Source: Pseudomonadota bacterium
GTDB taxonomy: Bacteria; Pseudomonadota; Gammaproteobacteria; Burkholderiales; Ferrovaceae
NCBI GenBank assembly: GCA_021796835.1
Contig: JAKABO010000011.1
Span: 18,166-82,165, forward strand
Direction of reading: 5' to 3'
Length of the DNA stretch: 64,000 nt
The position numbers were made by a program, and so were the translations under genes. This document shows, piece by piece, positions 52,084 through 62,516 of the stretch; within the stretch, counting starts at the first letter, position 1; the number at the start of each line of letters is the position of its first letter. The notes beneath the pieces were generated by a model. It did not search any database. It had not been told where the DNA came from and was given only the letters and a program-made list of their open reading frames with translations.

Positions 52084-53616
52084 ATGAATACTGTAAAAAT
52101 TTTTGATACGACCCTGCGCGATGGCGAACAAAGCCCCGGCGCCTCCATGACCCGTGAAGAAAAGGTCCGCATTGCTCGCCAGTTGGAGCGCTTGCGCGTG
52201 GACGTGATCGAGGCGGGCTTTCCTGCGGCCAGTCCCGGCGACTTCGAGGCCGTCAAGGCGGTGGCCGGCGCGATTCGGGAAAGCACTGTCTGCGGATTGG
52301 CCCGTGCCCAGGAAAAGGATATCCGCAGCGCGGCAGAAGCCCTGGCCCCCGCTCCTTCAAAACGCATTCATACCTTTATCGCCACCTCTCCCGTGCACAT
52401 GGAACGCAAGTTGCGCATGACCCCGGCGCAGGTGCTTGGGCATGCGGTGTCGGCCGTGACGCTGGCCCGACAGTTCACGGATGATGTGGAGTTTTCCTGC
52501 GAGGATGCGGTCCGTTCCGAACCGGACTTCCTGTGTCGGGTGATCGAGGCGACGATCCGGGCGGGTGCCCGCACCATCAATATCCCGGATACCGTGGGCT
52601 ATGCCATTCCCTTTCAGTATGGGGCGCTCATTGCCGACTTGATGAACCGTGTTCCCAATGCCGATCAGGCGGTTTTTTCGGTGCATTGTCACAACGATCT
52701 CGGTTTGGCCGTCGCCAATTCGCTGGCTGCCGTGCTGGCGGGGGCCCGGCAGGTGGAATGTACGATCAACGGACTGGGGGAGCGCGCCGGGAATGCCGCC
52801 CTGGAAGAGATCGTCATGGCGTTGCGCACGCGCCGGGATGTATTCGGCTTGACCACGCGCATCGATACCACCCAGATCGTCCCGGCCAGTCGTCTGGTCT
52901 CCACCATCACCGGTTTTCCGGTGCAACCCAACAAGGCTGTGGTGGGGGCCAATGCCTTTGCGCATGAATCCGGGATTCATCAGGACGGGGTCCTCAAGCA
53001 TCGGGAAACCTACGAGATCATGAGTGCCGAGGAAGTGGGTTGGAAAGCCAACAAGTTGGTGCTGGGCAAACATTCGGGACGCAACGCCTTTCGTACCCGC
53101 TTGCAGGAGTTGGGCATCGTGCTGGATTCGGAGGCCGCGCTCAATGCCGCCTTCCAGCGTTTCAAGGTGCTGGCCGACAAGAAGCATGAGATTTTCGATG
53201 AAGATCTTCAGGCCCTGGTGGGGGAAGAAGTCGGAGAAGGCCAGAATGATCACTACGGACTGGTTTCCCTGATGGCGCATAGCGAAACGGGGGAGCCCCC
53301 CCGGGCCCGCCTGGTTTTGACCCTGGGAGGAGACGAACGGACCACGGAGGCGGAGGGGAGCGGCCCGGTGGATGCTTCTTTCAAGGCCATCGAGCAGGTG
53401 GCGCAAAGTGGTGCCGAGTTGCAACTCTATTCGGTCAACAACATTACCAGCGGCACCGAATCCCAGGGGGAAGTGACCGTCCGGCTGGCTCTGGATGGGC
53501 GCATCGTCAACGGGCTGGGGGCGGACACGGACATCGTGGTGGCCTCTGCGCGTGCCTATCTGAATGCCTTGAACAAACTGCAGGTGCGCACGGAACGGGT
53601 CAATCCGCAAGTGTGA
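52084..53616 (+). CDS. leuA: 2-isopropylmalate synthase
   Basis: 510 residues from the ATG preceded by AAGGA; an upstream in-frame ATG at 52048 has no site. TIM-barrel signature [14 protein letters not shown] near the start, H-C-H-N-D-L-G metal ligands, G-L-G-E-R-A-G-N, and a C-terminal LeuA allosteric domain, so leucine feedback is expected. First committed step of leucine synthesis. A Leu leader peptide precedes it. Confidence 0.97.
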   Translation: MNTVKIFDTTLRDGEQSPGASMTREEKVRIARQLERLRVDVIEAGFPAASPGDFEAVKAVAGAIRESTVCGLARAQEKDIRSAAEALAPAPSKRIHTFIATSPVHMERKLRMTPAQVLGHAVSAVTLARQFTDDVEFSCEDAVRSEPDFLCRVIEATIRAGARTINIPDTVGYAIPFQYGALIADLMNRVPNADQAVFSVHCHNDLGLAVANSLAAVLAGARQVECTINGLGERAGNAALEEIVMALRTRRDVFGLTTRIDTTQIVPASRLVSTITGFPVQPNKAVVGANAFAHESGIHQDGVLKHRETYEIMSAEEVGWKANKLVLGKHSGRNAFRTRLQELGIVLDSEAALNAAFQRFKVLADKKHEIFDEDLQALVGEEVGEGQNDHYGLVSLMAHSETGEPPRARLVLTLGGDERTTEAEGSGPVDASFKAIEQVAQSGAELQLYSVNNITSGTESQGEVTVRLALDGRIVNGLGADTDIVVASARAYLNALNKLQVRTERVNPQV

Positions 53617-54467
53617 AGATCATGGGACGGGCCCTGTGGCAGTTCATGCTCATGGTGGGGCGAAAGTTTCAACAGGACCGCTGCATGCAATCGGCATCCA
53701 GCCTCACCACCACCACGCTTTTCGCGCTGGTGCCACTGATCACCTTCAGTATCGACATCTATTCTCTTTTCCCGGAATTTGGGCATTTCGGGAAGGTCGT
53801 GCGAGGGTTTCTGCTGGCCAATCTCCTGCCTGATGTGGCGGCCCGACTGGTCGCGGTTTATGCAACCCAGTTCTCCGGGCACGCTGCCCAATTGACCTAT
53901 CTGGGGCTGGGTATGCTGATGGGGACGGTGTTTTCCCTGATCCTGACGGTGGATCACACCTTCAATGCCATCTGGGGAACGGCTCCTCGTCGTCCCCTGC
54001 ACACCCGTTTGGCGATCTATGGGGGGTTGATCCTTCTGGGGCCCCTGCTTTTCGGGTTGGGGCTATGGGGGATGACGCTCCTGGTGCAGACGTCCATCGG
54101 GTGGGCCGGGAAGGGCGCACACCTGACTCATCTGGTGCTCAAGTGGCTGTCTTTTCTGGTCATGGCGGCAGGGTTGGCACTGGCCTTCTACAAGGTGCCC
54201 GATCACCCAGTGCGGCGTCGGCATGCCCTGTTTGGCGGCGTATTGGGTGCCTTGCTGTTTGAAATCATGAAAAATGGCTTCACCTGGTTTGTCGCCCACC
54301 TCTCCAGTTATACCCTGATCTACGGCGCTTTTGCCGCCTTCCCCATTTTTCTGGCATGGATTCATCTGTCCTGGGCCGTGATCCTGTTTTCCGCGGTGCT
54401 GACGGCCTGCCTGCCCCAGTGGAAGGAAAAATCCTTTCCCAGGACGCCGAAAACGCATAAAAATTGA
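53613..54467 (+). CDS. YihY/UPF0761-family inner-membrane protein
   Basis: 284 residues with about six helices. [15 protein letters not shown] and [11 protein letters not shown] are characteristic of the YihY (formerly RNase BN) family, whose function is not settled. GTG start overlapping the leuA stop; ATG at 53622 is an alternative. Confidence 0.85.
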   Translation: MKIMGRALWQFMLMVGRKFQQDRCMQSASSLTTTTLFALVPLITFSIDIYSLFPEFGHFGKVVRGFLLANLLPDVAARLVAVYATQFSGHAAQLTYLGLGMLMGTVFSLILTVDHTFNAIWGTAPRRPLHTRLAIYGGLILLGPLLFGLGLWGMTLLVQTSIGWAGKGAHLTHLVLKWLSFLVMAAGLALAFYKVPDHPVRRRHALFGGVLGALLFEIMKNGFTWFVAHLSSYTLIYGAFAAFPIFLAWIHLSWAVILFSAVLTACLPQWKEKSFPRTPKTHKN

Positions 54468-54576
54468 TTTGAATCAAAGGTAAATCACGATTTCTTTTGT
54501 ATCTTTGAACCATGCGCCGGACATGCTCAGGGGAGCGGTACCATCAGGGCGCAGACAACGAGATGAGGGGGGTGTG

Positions 54577-54663
54577 ATGAGCGTTACTTGGATGGAAATC
54601 ATTGGAATCGTAGGGCCAGCCGTTCTCATTTTCATGCTGGACAATGCGGTGTGGCATAAATAA
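54577..54663 (+). CDS. 28-residue single-helix microprotein
   Basis: ATG preceded by GAGGGGGG, 28 codons, TAA, then a strong terminator about 40 nt on. The product is a single hydrophobic helix with W-M-E-I-I-G-I-V-G-P and ending D-N-A-V-W-H-K. It is isolated between yihY and fbp and so is likely its own transcript. Size and form resemble one-helix subunits of respiratory or transport complexes; identity unknown. Confidence 0.55.
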   Translation: MSVTWMEIIGIVGPAVLIFMLDNAVWHK

Positions 54664-54699
54664 CTTTTGCTCCTGTCCCCCGGTGAGGGGAACCGAAAG

Positions 54700-54734
54700 A
54701 ACGAGAGAGCCGGGAAATCCCGGCTCTCTCGTTT
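54700..54734 (+). terminator. Strong Rho-independent terminator
   Basis: AACGAGAGAGCCGGG (54700-54714), loop AAAT, CCCGGCTCTCTCGTT (54719-54733), a perfect 15-bp stem. Only a short T tract follows, but the stem itself is very strong. It insulates the Calvin-cycle operon from the microprotein gene. Confidence 0.85.
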
Positions 54735-54742
54735 ATGGGAGT

Positions 54743-54762
54743 GCGTTGCAGTTGTGCAACGC
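54743..54762. promoter_or_regulatory. Palindromic operator candidate upstream of fbp
   Basis: GCGTTGCA-GTTG-TGCAACGC, a perfect 8-bp inverted repeat with 4-bp spacer; a further partial copy GTTGCG follows 6 nt on. No T-run. Downstream, TATACT (54854-54859) could be the -10 of the operon, with no good -35, as expected for an activator-dependent promoter. Confidence 0.5.
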
Positions 54763-54976
54763 GATAAAGTTGCGTCATACTACGGGTATGAGACGATGAA
54801 TCCTGCCTGGTAATTTTTCCTTATGATCCGGATAAAAAATACTTAGGGTTGCTTATACTGGATTCAGGATATCATCGACAGATAACCATAAATCCCTGGG
54901 GGGAAGTCCTGTGTCTTTGGAATCTTCCGGGGGCCAAAATAATGCGGCAACGCTTGATTGACGGAGAAAACATACC

Positions 54977-56044
54977 ATGCATCTGGGGCGCAAGACCTTA
55001 TCCAAGTATTTGATCGAAAATGTCAGTGGCACCAAGGATGGGGCCGATCTGGCTGCCCTGCTGGTGGATGTGGCCGCTGCAGTGAAAGCCATTTCCGCCC
55101 TGAGTTCGAAGGGTGCGTTGGGCGGTGCGACGGGCAGCATGGATACCACCAATGTGCAGGGCGAGACCCAGAAGAAACTGGATGTCCTGTCCAACACGGC
55201 GTTCGTGAACACCTTCGAATTGGGCGGACTGGTGGCGGGAGTCGCCTCGGAAGAGATGGATGATCCCTTCCCCGTGCGCGCACCCCATAAGCGCGGCCCC
55301 TTTCTGGCGATTTTTGATCCGCTGGATGGCTCATCCAATATCGATGGGAATGTCTCGGTGGGTTCCATTTTTTCGATCCTGCGTGCGCCTGAAGGGAGAG
55401 AGCCCGAGGTGCAGGATTATCTCAAGCCCGGGACCGAACAGGTGGCGGCCGGGTATGCCCTGTATGGCCCGGCAACTCTGCTGGTCATCACGGTGGGCAA
55501 GGGAACCCATGGCTTTACCCTGGACCGGGAAGTGGGCAACTTCATCCTGACCCATCCGGATATCCAGATTCCGGCGGATACCAACGAATTTGCCATCAAC
55601 ACCTCCAACGAGCGTTTCTGGGAGCCCCCGGTCACCCGTTACATCAGCGAATGCAAGGCGGGCAAGACGGGCGTGCGCGAGCGCGATTTCAACATGCGCT
55701 GGATTGCTTCCATGGTGGCGGAAGTGCACCGTATCCTGATTCGCGGCGGGATCTTCCTGTACCCACGGGATACCAAGGAACCTGTGAAGCCCGGGCGTCT
55801 GCGGCTCCTGTACGAAGCCAACCCCATGAGCATGATCGTGGAGCAGGCGGGCGGGCTTTCCAGCACGGGCCGGGAACGTATCATGGAAGTGGTGCCCACC
55901 CAGATCCATCAGCGCATTGCGGTCATTCTGGGGTCCCGTCACGAGGTGGCCCGGGTGGTCCAGTATCACCAGGAGCACGACGAAGGAAAGGGAGAACCCT
56001 TTTCTTCCCCGCTGTTCAGCGAGCGTGGCCTGTTCCGGGCCTGA
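54977..56044 (+). CDS. fbp: Class I fructose-1,6-bisphosphatase
   Basis: 355 residues. Metal and phosphate blocks [11 protein letters not shown] and the [13 protein letters not shown] segment are complete. In autotrophs it regenerates fructose 6-phosphate in the Calvin cycle. Heads the operon fbp-prk-gph-fba-tkt, GGAG upstream. Confidence 0.96.
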   Translation: MHLGRKTLSKYLIENVSGTKDGADLAALLVDVAAAVKAISALSSKGALGGATGSMDTTNVQGETQKKLDVLSNTAFVNTFELGGLVAGVASEEMDDPFPVRAPHKRGPFLAIFDPLDGSSNIDGNVSVGSIFSILRAPEGREPEVQDYLKPGTEQVAAGYALYGPATLLVITVGKGTHGFTLDREVGNFILTHPDIQIPADTNEFAINTSNERFWEPPVTRYISECKAGKTGVRERDFNMRWIASMVAEVHRILIRGGIFLYPRDTKEPVKPGRLRLLYEANPMSMIVEQAGGLSSTGRERIMEVVPTQIHQRIAVILGSRHEVARVVQYHQEHDEGKGEPFSSPLFSERGLFRA

Positions 56045-56084
56045 GAAACTTAGTAAAATAATTGCATAAAAGAGGTCATCGATC

Positions 56085-56963
56085 ATGTCCCGCAAACACC
56101 CTATCATTGCCGTGACGGGCTCTTCCGGTGCTGGTACCACCACCGTGATGAACAGTTTCAAACATATTTTTCGCCGTGAAAAGATCACCGCCCAGTTGGT
56201 GGAGGGCGATTCCTTTCACCGTTACAATCGCGCAGAAATGAAAGCGCAGATGAAGGAACGGGAAGACAAGGGCAATCGCAATTTCAGCCACTTCGGTCCC
56301 GAGGCCAATCTCCTTGAAGAATTGGAGAACCTGTTCAAGACCTATGGTGCGACCGGGATGGGTAAAGTCCGCAAATATCTGCACGATGCCGGTGAAGCCG
56401 CTCCCTACAAGCAGGAACCGGGGACCTTCATCCCCTGGCAGGACATCGAGTCGGGGACCGACCTGATGTTCTACGAAGGGCTGCATGGCGGCTATGCCGA
56501 CGACAAGGTCAATGTGGCGGCCCAGGTGGATCTGTTGGTGGGCGTGGTTCCCATCATCAATCTGGAGTGGATCCAGAAACTCCACCGGGATCAGAAATTG
56601 CGGGGCTATTCTCAGGAAGCCGTCATGGACGTGATCCTGCGCCGCATGCCCGATTACGTCAACCACATCTGTCCCCAGTTTTCGCGCACCCACGTCAACT
56701 TTCAGCGCGTGCCCACCGTGGATACCTCCAACCCCTTCATCGCCAATGACATTCCCAGTCCGGATGAAAGCATGGTGGTGATCCGTTTTTCTGATCCGCA
56801 CGGTATCGATTTCCCTTATCTGCTGTCCATGTTGCACGATGCCATGATGACCCGTCCCAATACGCTGGTGGTTCCTGGTGGCAAGATGGGCCTGGCCATG
56901 CAATTGATCTTTACGCCCATGATTCTCAAGATGATGGATTACAAGCGCAAGGCTGCTTGCTGA
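56085..56963 (+). CDS. prk: Phosphoribulokinase
   Basis: 292 residues, the proteobacterial octameric type. P-loop G-S-S-G-A-G-T-T-T at the start, H-R-Y near residue 45, and Y-E-G-L-H-G-G. It makes ribulose 1,5-bisphosphate, a step specific to the Calvin cycle, so CO2 fixation is firmly indicated although Rubisco genes are elsewhere. Confidence 0.97.
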   Translation: MSRKHPIIAVTGSSGAGTTTVMNSFKHIFRREKITAQLVEGDSFHRYNRAEMKAQMKEREDKGNRNFSHFGPEANLLEELENLFKTYGATGMGKVRKYLHDAGEAAPYKQEPGTFIPWQDIESGTDLMFYEGLHGGYADDKVNVAAQVDLLVGVVPIINLEWIQKLHRDQKLRGYSQEAVMDVILRRMPDYVNHICPQFSRTHVNFQRVPTVDTSNPFIANDIPSPDESMVVIRFSDPHGIDFPYLLSMLHDAMMTRPNTLVVPGGKMGLAMQLIFTPMILKMMDYKRKAAC

Positions 56964-57676
56964 TGGGACAGGTTGCTCCCCTGCCGCGCCTGATCATGTT
57001 TGACCTGGACGGTACCTTGGTGGATACCGCCCTTGAGATTGCCTGCTCCGTGAATCAAACCCTGGACGAGGCGGGTTTTGACCCTTTGCCTGCGGCGTTG
57101 ATCCGGGAGTGGATCGGCAAGGGCACCGCCTGGTTGTTTGCCACCGTGTTGCAACGGGTGACGGGGCAGGATGAGGAACGGGCGGCACAATTGTATGACC
57201 GGTACTACCCGCGCTTTCTGCAGGTCTATCATGACCTGACCGGAATTCACAGTCGGCCTTATCCCGGTGCGCCCGAGGCCCTGGAAGCCCTGCGTTCGGC
57301 GGGCTGCCAACTGGCCGTCGTGACCAACAAGGATCGGGACTTGTCCCAACGTTTGCTGGACAGTCAGGGCCTGGCCCAGGCCATCGACATTCTGGTGGGG
57401 GGCGGAGATACCCCGGAAGGAAAACCCAGCCCCCAGCCGCTCCAGAAGGCCCTGGTCGATGCAGGGTTGGGCGCGCAGGACGCTCTTTTTGTGGGGGACT
57501 CCAGCAACGACATCCAGGCCGCGCGCCGTGCCGGTGTAACAGTCTGGGCGTTCAACCATGGGTATAATCACGGGGAACCCATTGCTGCGGCCAATCCTGA
57601 CCGCGTGCTGGACAGTTTTCCGGAACTGCTTCAACGGTTGGGGGTAGAACCCCCACTGGCTTCATTTTCCTTCTAA
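56963..57676 (+). CDS. gph: Phosphoglycolate phosphatase
   Basis: 237 residues from the ATG overlapping the prk stop (TGATG). HAD motifs [14 protein letters not shown] and G-D-S-S-N-D. It removes 2-phosphoglycolate made by Rubisco oxygenase activity, which fits its place in the Calvin operon. Confidence 0.95.
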   Translation: MGQVAPLPRLIMFDLDGTLVDTALEIACSVNQTLDEAGFDPLPAALIREWIGKGTAWLFATVLQRVTGQDEERAAQLYDRYYPRFLQVYHDLTGIHSRPYPGAPEALEALRSAGCQLAVVTNKDRDLSQRLLDSQGLAQAIDILVGGGDTPEGKPSPQPLQKALVDAGLGAQDALFVGDSSNDIQAARRAGVTVWAFNHGYNHGEPIAAANPDRVLDSFPELLQRLGVEPPLASFSF

Positions 57677-57702
57677 CTCCATCCACATTCCGAGGATACA
57701 TC

Positions 57703-58767
57703 ATGGCTCTCATTTCCCTGCGTCAGTTGCTCGATCACGCCGCCGAACACGGTTACGGTTTGCCTGCCTTCAACGTGAACAACCTGGAACAGATCCAGGC
57801 CATCATGGAAGCCGCAGCAGCCACCAACAGTCCCGTCATCATGCAAGGTTCAGCCGGTGCCCGTAAATATGCCGGCGAGCCTTTCCTGCGCAAGTTGATC
57901 GAAGGCGCTGTGGAAATGTATCCCGATATTCCCGTCTGTATGCATCAGGACCATGGGGCCAGCCCTGTCGTGTGCCAGCGTTCCATCCGCTCCGGTTTTT
58001 CCAGCGTGATGATGGATGGATCCCTGATGGAAGACATGAAGACTCCTTCCAGTTTCGAGTACAACGTCAATACGACACGCCGTGTGGTGGAAATGGCCCA
58101 CGCCGTGGGCGTCTCGGTGGAGGGCGAACTGGGCTGTCTGGGTTCCCTGGAATCCGGCATGATGGGGGAAGAGGATGGACACGGGTCCGATGACAAGTTG
58201 AGCCATGACCAGTTGTTGACGGATCCCGAACAGGCGGCAGACTTCGTTCGTCAAACGGAAGTCGATGCCCTGGCCATTGCCATCGGGACCAGTCATGGGG
58301 CCTACAAATTTACCAAGGCGCCCACCGGTGATACCTTGGCGATCTGGCGCGTGAAGGAAATCCATGCCCGTATTCCTAATACCCATCTGGTCATGCACGG
58401 CTCTTCCTCCGTGCCTCAGGACTGGCTCGAAATCATCCGTGCCAATGGCGGAAACATCAAGGAAACCTATGGCGTGCCCGTGGAAGAAATCGTCGAAGCC
58501 ATCAAGTATGGCGTGCGCAAGGTCAACATCGACACCGATATCCGTTTGGCCATGACCGGGGCCATGCGTCAACTCATGTTCAAGAAACCCGAAGAATTCG
58601 ACCCGCGCAAGTTTCTGGCCGAGGCCCGCAAGGCCGCCACGGGGATCTGCAAGGCCCGCTTCGAGGCTTTCGGCAGCGCCGGACAGGCCAGCAAGATCAA
58701 GCCGATCTCCCTGGAAGTCATGGGGGACCGCTATGCCAAGGGTGAACTCAAACCCCAGGTGCGCTAG
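57703..58767 (+). CDS. fba: Class II fructose-bisphosphate aldolase
   Basis: 354 residues. Zinc aldolase with H-Q-D-H-G, G-E-L-G, the H-G-S-S-S-V-P segment and N-I-D-T-D, typical of the Calvin-cycle (CbbA) subgroup. Condenses triose phosphates to fructose or sedoheptulose bisphosphate. Confidence 0.96.
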   Translation: MALISLRQLLDHAAEHGYGLPAFNVNNLEQIQAIMEAAAATNSPVIMQGSAGARKYAGEPFLRKLIEGAVEMYPDIPVCMHQDHGASPVVCQRSIRSGFSSVMMDGSLMEDMKTPSSFEYNVNTTRRVVEMAHAVGVSVEGELGCLGSLESGMMGEEDGHGSDDKLSHDQLLTDPEQAADFVRQTEVDALAIAIGTSHGAYKFTKAPTGDTLAIWRVKEIHARIPNTHLVMHGSSSVPQDWLEIIRANGGNIKETYGVPVEEIVEAIKYGVRKVNIDTDIRLAMTGAMRQLMFKKPEEFDPRKFLAEARKAATGICKARFEAFGSAGQASKIKPISLEVMGDRYAKGELKPQVR

Positions 58768-58824
58768 GATCCCGGAGCGCCAGAACTTTTTTTCATCCCA
58801 AACTTATCGACAAGAGATTTCATC

Positions 58825-60816
58825 ATGACGCAAGGTACAACCTCCACGGCAACGATGGCCAATGCCATTCGCGCACTGGCGATGGATGCGGTTCAAAAAG
58901 CCAATTCCGGCCACCCCGGCGCGCCCATGGGCATGGCAGAAATGTCCGTGGCCCTGTGGGACCGACATTTGAGACACAATCCCACCAACCCGCACTGGGC
59001 GGACCGCGACCGTTTCGTCCTGTCCAATGGTCATGCTTCCATGCTGCTCTATGCCCTGTTGCACCTCACGGGCTACGATCTGCCCATGGAGGAACTCAAG
59101 GCGTTCCGCCAGTTGCACAGCAAGACTCCCGGGCATCCGGAGTATGGCCTCACCGTGGGCGTGGAAACCACCACCGGCCCCCTGGGGCAAGGGATCACCA
59201 ATGCGGTGGGTTTCGCTCTGGCAGAGCGCCTGCTGGGTGAACAGTTCAACAAGCCCGGGCATATGATCGTGGATCACCATACCTACGTGTTCATGGGCGA
59301 TGGCTGCCTGATGGAAGGGATCAGTCACGAAGCATGCTCTCTGGCAGGGACCCTGGGGCTGAATAAACTCATCGCCTTCTGGGATGACAACGGTATCTCC
59401 ATCGACGGTCACGTGGAACCCTGGTTTTCGGAAGATGTGCCCGGACGATTCGAAGCCTATGGCTGGAATGTGGTTCGACCCATCGATGGACATGATGTGG
59501 AGGCGGTATCGAAGGCCATCGAGGCCGCCAAAACCAGTACCAGGCCCACCCTGATCTGCTGCAAGACCATCATCGGCAAGGGCAGCCCCAACAAGCAGGG
59601 GACCCACGATGTGCATGGCGCTGCCTTGGGCAATGAGGAAATTGCGGCGACCAGAAAGATGATCGGCTGGAATTATGGCCCCTTCGAAATCCCTGCAGAA
59701 GTTTATGCGGCCTGGGACGCCAAGGCGCGTGGGCAGGCCCGGGAGGCCGAGTGGAACCGGCGTTTCGCGGCCTACCAGGCTGCCTACCCCAGCGAGGCGG
59801 CCGAGTTCACCCGCCGCATGAAGGGGGATTTGCCCGCCAATTTTGAACGGGCCGCCCTGGAATTCGTGGCCAAGTGTCGGGACAAGTCAGAAAGCATTGC
59901 CACCCGCAAGGCCAGTCAGAATACCCTGGAAGCCCTGAGTCCCGCCCTGCCCGAGTTTTTTGGGGGATCGGCGGACCTGACGGGATCCAACCTGACCAAC
60001 TGGAGTGGCAGCAAGCCGATGAATGCCACCACCCCCGGAAATTATCTGAGTTACGGGGTGCGGGAGTTCGGCATGAGCGCCATCCTCAATGGGGTAGCCC
60101 TGCATGGCGGGTTCATTCCCTATGGCGGGACCTTCCTGACCTTCTCGGATTACAGTCGCAATGCCCTGCGCATGGCGTCTTTGATGCGGATTCGCAGTAT
60201 CTTCGTGTTCACCCACGATTCCATTGGCCTGGGAGAAGACGGCCCGACGCACCAGTCCATCGAACATGTGTCCAGTTTGCGCCTGATCCCGCACATGGAC
60301 GTCTGGCGTCCCTGTGATACCACGGAAACGGCGGTTTCCTGGGATGCAGCCATCCGTCGCAAGGATGGCCCCAGTTCCCTGATTTTCAGCCGTCAAAACC
60401 TGCCCTTCCAGACCCGTACGCCCGAGCAGATCATCGAGATCAGCAAGGGGGGCTATGTCCTGAAGGAAGCCGATGGGGCGGCACAGGCCATTCTCATCGC
60501 CACCGGTTCGGAAGTGGGGTTGGCTGTGGAAGCGCAAAAACTTCTGGCGGCGGAAGGCATTGCCGTGCGTGTGGTATCCATGCCCTCCACCTCGGTTTTC
60601 GACCGTCAGGATGCAGAGTACCGCGCCACCGTTCTGCCCAGACACGTGCCCAAGGTGGCCGTGGAAGCAGGCAGCACGGCACTGTGGTGGAAGTACGGCT
60701 GTAGTGCCGTGGTGGGGATCGACACCTTCGGGGAATCCGCTCCCGCCGGGGCCCTGTTCAAGCACTTTGGTCTGACCGCCGACAAGGTGGCCGCCACGGT
60801 CAGGGGCGTTCTCTAA
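58825..60816 (+). CDS. tkt: Transketolase
   Basis: 663 residues. Thiamine diphosphate region G-H-P-G-A-P-M-G-M and G-D-G-C-L-M-E-G, the pyrimidine domain [15 protein letters not shown], and a normal C-terminal domain. Supplies pentose phosphates in the Calvin cycle. Last gene of the operon; two terminators follow. Confidence 0.97.
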   Translation: MTQGTTSTATMANAIRALAMDAVQKANSGHPGAPMGMAEMSVALWDRHLRHNPTNPHWADRDRFVLSNGHASMLLYALLHLTGYDLPMEELKAFRQLHSKTPGHPEYGLTVGVETTTGPLGQGITNAVGFALAERLLGEQFNKPGHMIVDHHTYVFMGDGCLMEGISHEACSLAGTLGLNKLIAFWDDNGISIDGHVEPWFSEDVPGRFEAYGWNVVRPIDGHDVEAVSKAIEAAKTSTRPTLICCKTIIGKGSPNKQGTHDVHGAALGNEEIAATRKMIGWNYGPFEIPAEVYAAWDAKARGQAREAEWNRRFAAYQAAYPSEAAEFTRRMKGDLPANFERAALEFVAKCRDKSESIATRKASQNTLEALSPALPEFFGGSADLTGSNLTNWSGSKPMNATTPGNYLSYGVREFGMSAILNGVALHGGFIPYGGTFLTFSDYSRNALRMASLMRIRSIFVFTHDSIGLGEDGPTHQSIEHVSSLRLIPHMDVWRPCDTTETAVSWDAAIRRKDGPSSLIFSRQNLPFQTRTPEQIIEISKGGYVLKEADGAAQAILIATGSEVGLAVEAQKLLAAEGIAVRVVSMPSTSVFDRQDAEYRATVLPRHVPKVAVEAGSTALWWKYGCSAVVGIDTFGESAPAGALFKHFGLTADKVAATVRGVL

Positions 60817-60833
60817 ACCGAACGTAACGCTCA

Positions 60834-60871
60834 AAAAATGGCCTTCCCTCGCAAGGGGGAAGGCCATTTTT
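60834..60871 (+). terminator. Rho-independent terminator after tkt
   Basis: AAAAATGGCCTTCCC pairs with GGGAAGGCCATTTTT around a short loop (60849-60855), with the closing T-run. First of two in tandem. Confidence 0.9.
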
Positions 60872-60878
60872 ATTTCAA

Positions 60879-60924
60879 TTCCGAACAGGTTGTTGTAGTT
60901 TAACAACACCGGAATTTTTTTTTT
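60879..60924 (+). terminator. Second terminator before the cyc2-like gene
   Basis: TTCCG (60879-60883) with CGGAA (60910-60914) and GTTGTTG with CAAC inside, then ten T. Tandem terminators would isolate the cytochrome genes from the Calvin operon. Confidence 0.7.
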
Positions 60925-60943
60925 ACTAATTGTTACAAAACTA

Positions 60944-60972
60944 TTTACAGGTTCATTAAGCGGGTGTTAATT
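60944..60972 (+). promoter_or_regulatory. Weak promoter candidate for cyc2-like gene
   Basis: TTTACA (60944-60949), 17-nt spacer, TTAATT (60967-60972). The -35 is good, the -10 poor. It is the best match in the 128 nt between the terminator and the start codon. Confidence 0.3.
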
Positions 60973-61052
60973 TTTGACCTGGCGCAAATCGCCCCATCTT
61001 GGGACGGGATGCACCAATTCGGTTCCTACAGAAAAACATAGGGGGTTTCAGA

Positions 61053-62504
61053 ATGAAGGTATCCAACCTGCTTGGAAAGGCAAAGGGCTCAGCCCTGTTG
61101 CTGCTGGGCACGGCATCCGTGGTGGTATCCATGGACGCCAATGCCATTCCGGTCTTTGCTCGGCAAACCGGCTTTAAGTGCGTGGCTTGCCACGTTGGGG
61201 GCATGTTCCCGCAACTCACTTCACTCGGTCGTATGTTCAAGTTGACCGGTTACACTCTGGGTAACCGTCCCAACCTGGATGGTCTGGAAGTTCAGAACGA
61301 CTATCCGCCCGTCGCCGTCATGGTGCAGGGTGCGAAGCAGTACTACAACAACACGGCACATGGTAACAATGGAAATGCGCCTTCATCGGCAGCCGATCTG
61401 CAGGTGGTGAGTTTGTTCGCTGGCGGCAAGATCACCGACAACTTCGGGGCCTTCATCCAATGGACGGGGCAGAAATACTCCAACATGCAAGCCGATGGAA
61501 CGCAGGCAGGTTATGGTGCTGCGGCAATCGACAATACGGAATTCCGTTATGCCGATCGTACGGTAACCCCCAACAGCGACCTGATTCTGGGAGCCTACAT
61601 CAACAACCGTGCCATGATGTCCGATGTCTGGAACAACTTTGGCGCCTGGGAATCCGGCTGGATCAATTACTTCAACGCCGGGAATGCCCAAGCACCGACC
61701 ACTTACCTGATGGGCGAATCGTCCCAGCATGCCGCCGTGGGGGTGGGGGGGTATTTCTTCAAGGACAAGACCTGGTACGGTGAACTGGCCATCTACAAGT
61801 CACCCACCCATGGCCCCTTCTCGGTGCTGACCGCAGGTGCTACCTCGGTCGGGAGTGGTGGAGCGACGTCACTGTTGGAGCCTTCTCCGTACTTCCGCTT
61901 TGCCTACAACAAGGAATGGGGCGCCAACAGCTTCGAGGCTGGGGTTCACGGGATGATGTCTTACGTGTATGGTACCCCGCTCTACGGCGTACAGGCCTCT
62001 CAGGTCGGCGGTCCGGTCAGTGCTTATCATGACGTCGGTTTGGATGCCCAGTACCAGTACGTGCTCGATCCGCATTACTTTGCCGCCCATGCCCGTGTGA
62101 CCCGCGAATTGATGAACAACACTCCTGGGATGGCGAATTATGCGGGGTTGATTGCTCAAAATGCGACCGACAACCTGACCGAAACCTACTTGGATGCAAC
62201 TTACGTCTATGAAGCCAAGTACGGGGTACAGTTGAGTTATGCCAGTGCAACGGGGTCCAGCGATACGGGTCTGTATGGCATGGCGGTCAATGGAGCAGGG
62301 TCTCCGACGGGAAGTCCCAACTGGACCTCCTGGACGCCGAATATCTTCTGGCAACCGTACCAAAACCTGCGGATCGGGTACATGTACACCTACTATACGC
62401 AGATGGGTGGGGTGAACAGTGGAAATAGCCTCGTTATGAACGGTGGCAAGTTCAGTCCAGCGAACTTCAATACCTCCATGCTGTACGTCGGGTTCATTTA
62501 TTAA
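61053..62504 (+). CDS. cyc2: Cyc2-like outer-membrane cytochrome-porin
   Basis: 483 residues, like the 485 of Acidithiobacillus ferrooxidans Cyc2. Signal peptide ending D-A-N-A (about residue 32), a haem site C43-V-A-C-H47 within A-R-Q-T-G-F-K-C, followed by L-G-R-M-F-K-L-T-G-Y, the arrangement of the Cyc2 family, then some 400 residues of alternating aromatic beta-strand sequence ending in a terminal aromatic (F-I-Y), as in a porin. Cyc2 takes electrons from Fe(II) outside the cell. The ATG has GGGGG 9 nt upstream. The related broader family includes proteins of unproven substrate, so Fe(II) is likely but not certain. Confidence 0.75.
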   Translation: MKVSNLLGKAKGSALLLLGTASVVVSMDANAIPVFARQTGFKCVACHVGGMFPQLTSLGRMFKLTGYTLGNRPNLDGLEVQNDYPPVAVMVQGAKQYYNNTAHGNNGNAPSSAADLQVVSLFAGGKITDNFGAFIQWTGQKYSNMQADGTQAGYGAAAIDNTEFRYADRTVTPNSDLILGAYINNRAMMSDVWNNFGAWESGWINYFNAGNAQAPTTYLMGESSQHAAVGVGGYFFKDKTWYGELAIYKSPTHGPFSVLTAGATSVGSGGATSLLEPSPYFRFAYNKEWGANSFEAGVHGMMSYVYGTPLYGVQASQVGGPVSAYHDVGLDAQYQYVLDPHYFAAHARVTRELMNNTPGMANYAGLIAQNATDNLTETYLDATYVYEAKYGVQLSYASATGSSDTGLYGMAVNGAGSPTGSPNWTSWTPNIFWQPYQNLRIGYMYTYYTQMGGVNSGNSLVMNGGKFSPANFNTSMLYVGFIY

Positions 62505-62516
62505 TAGGGGATGAAT

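Noticed and set aside
54843..54855. TTA-N7-TTA as a CbbR box before fbp
   Set aside because: The pattern is short and common and would overlap the -10 box, not the usual upstream activation position. Not strong enough to list.
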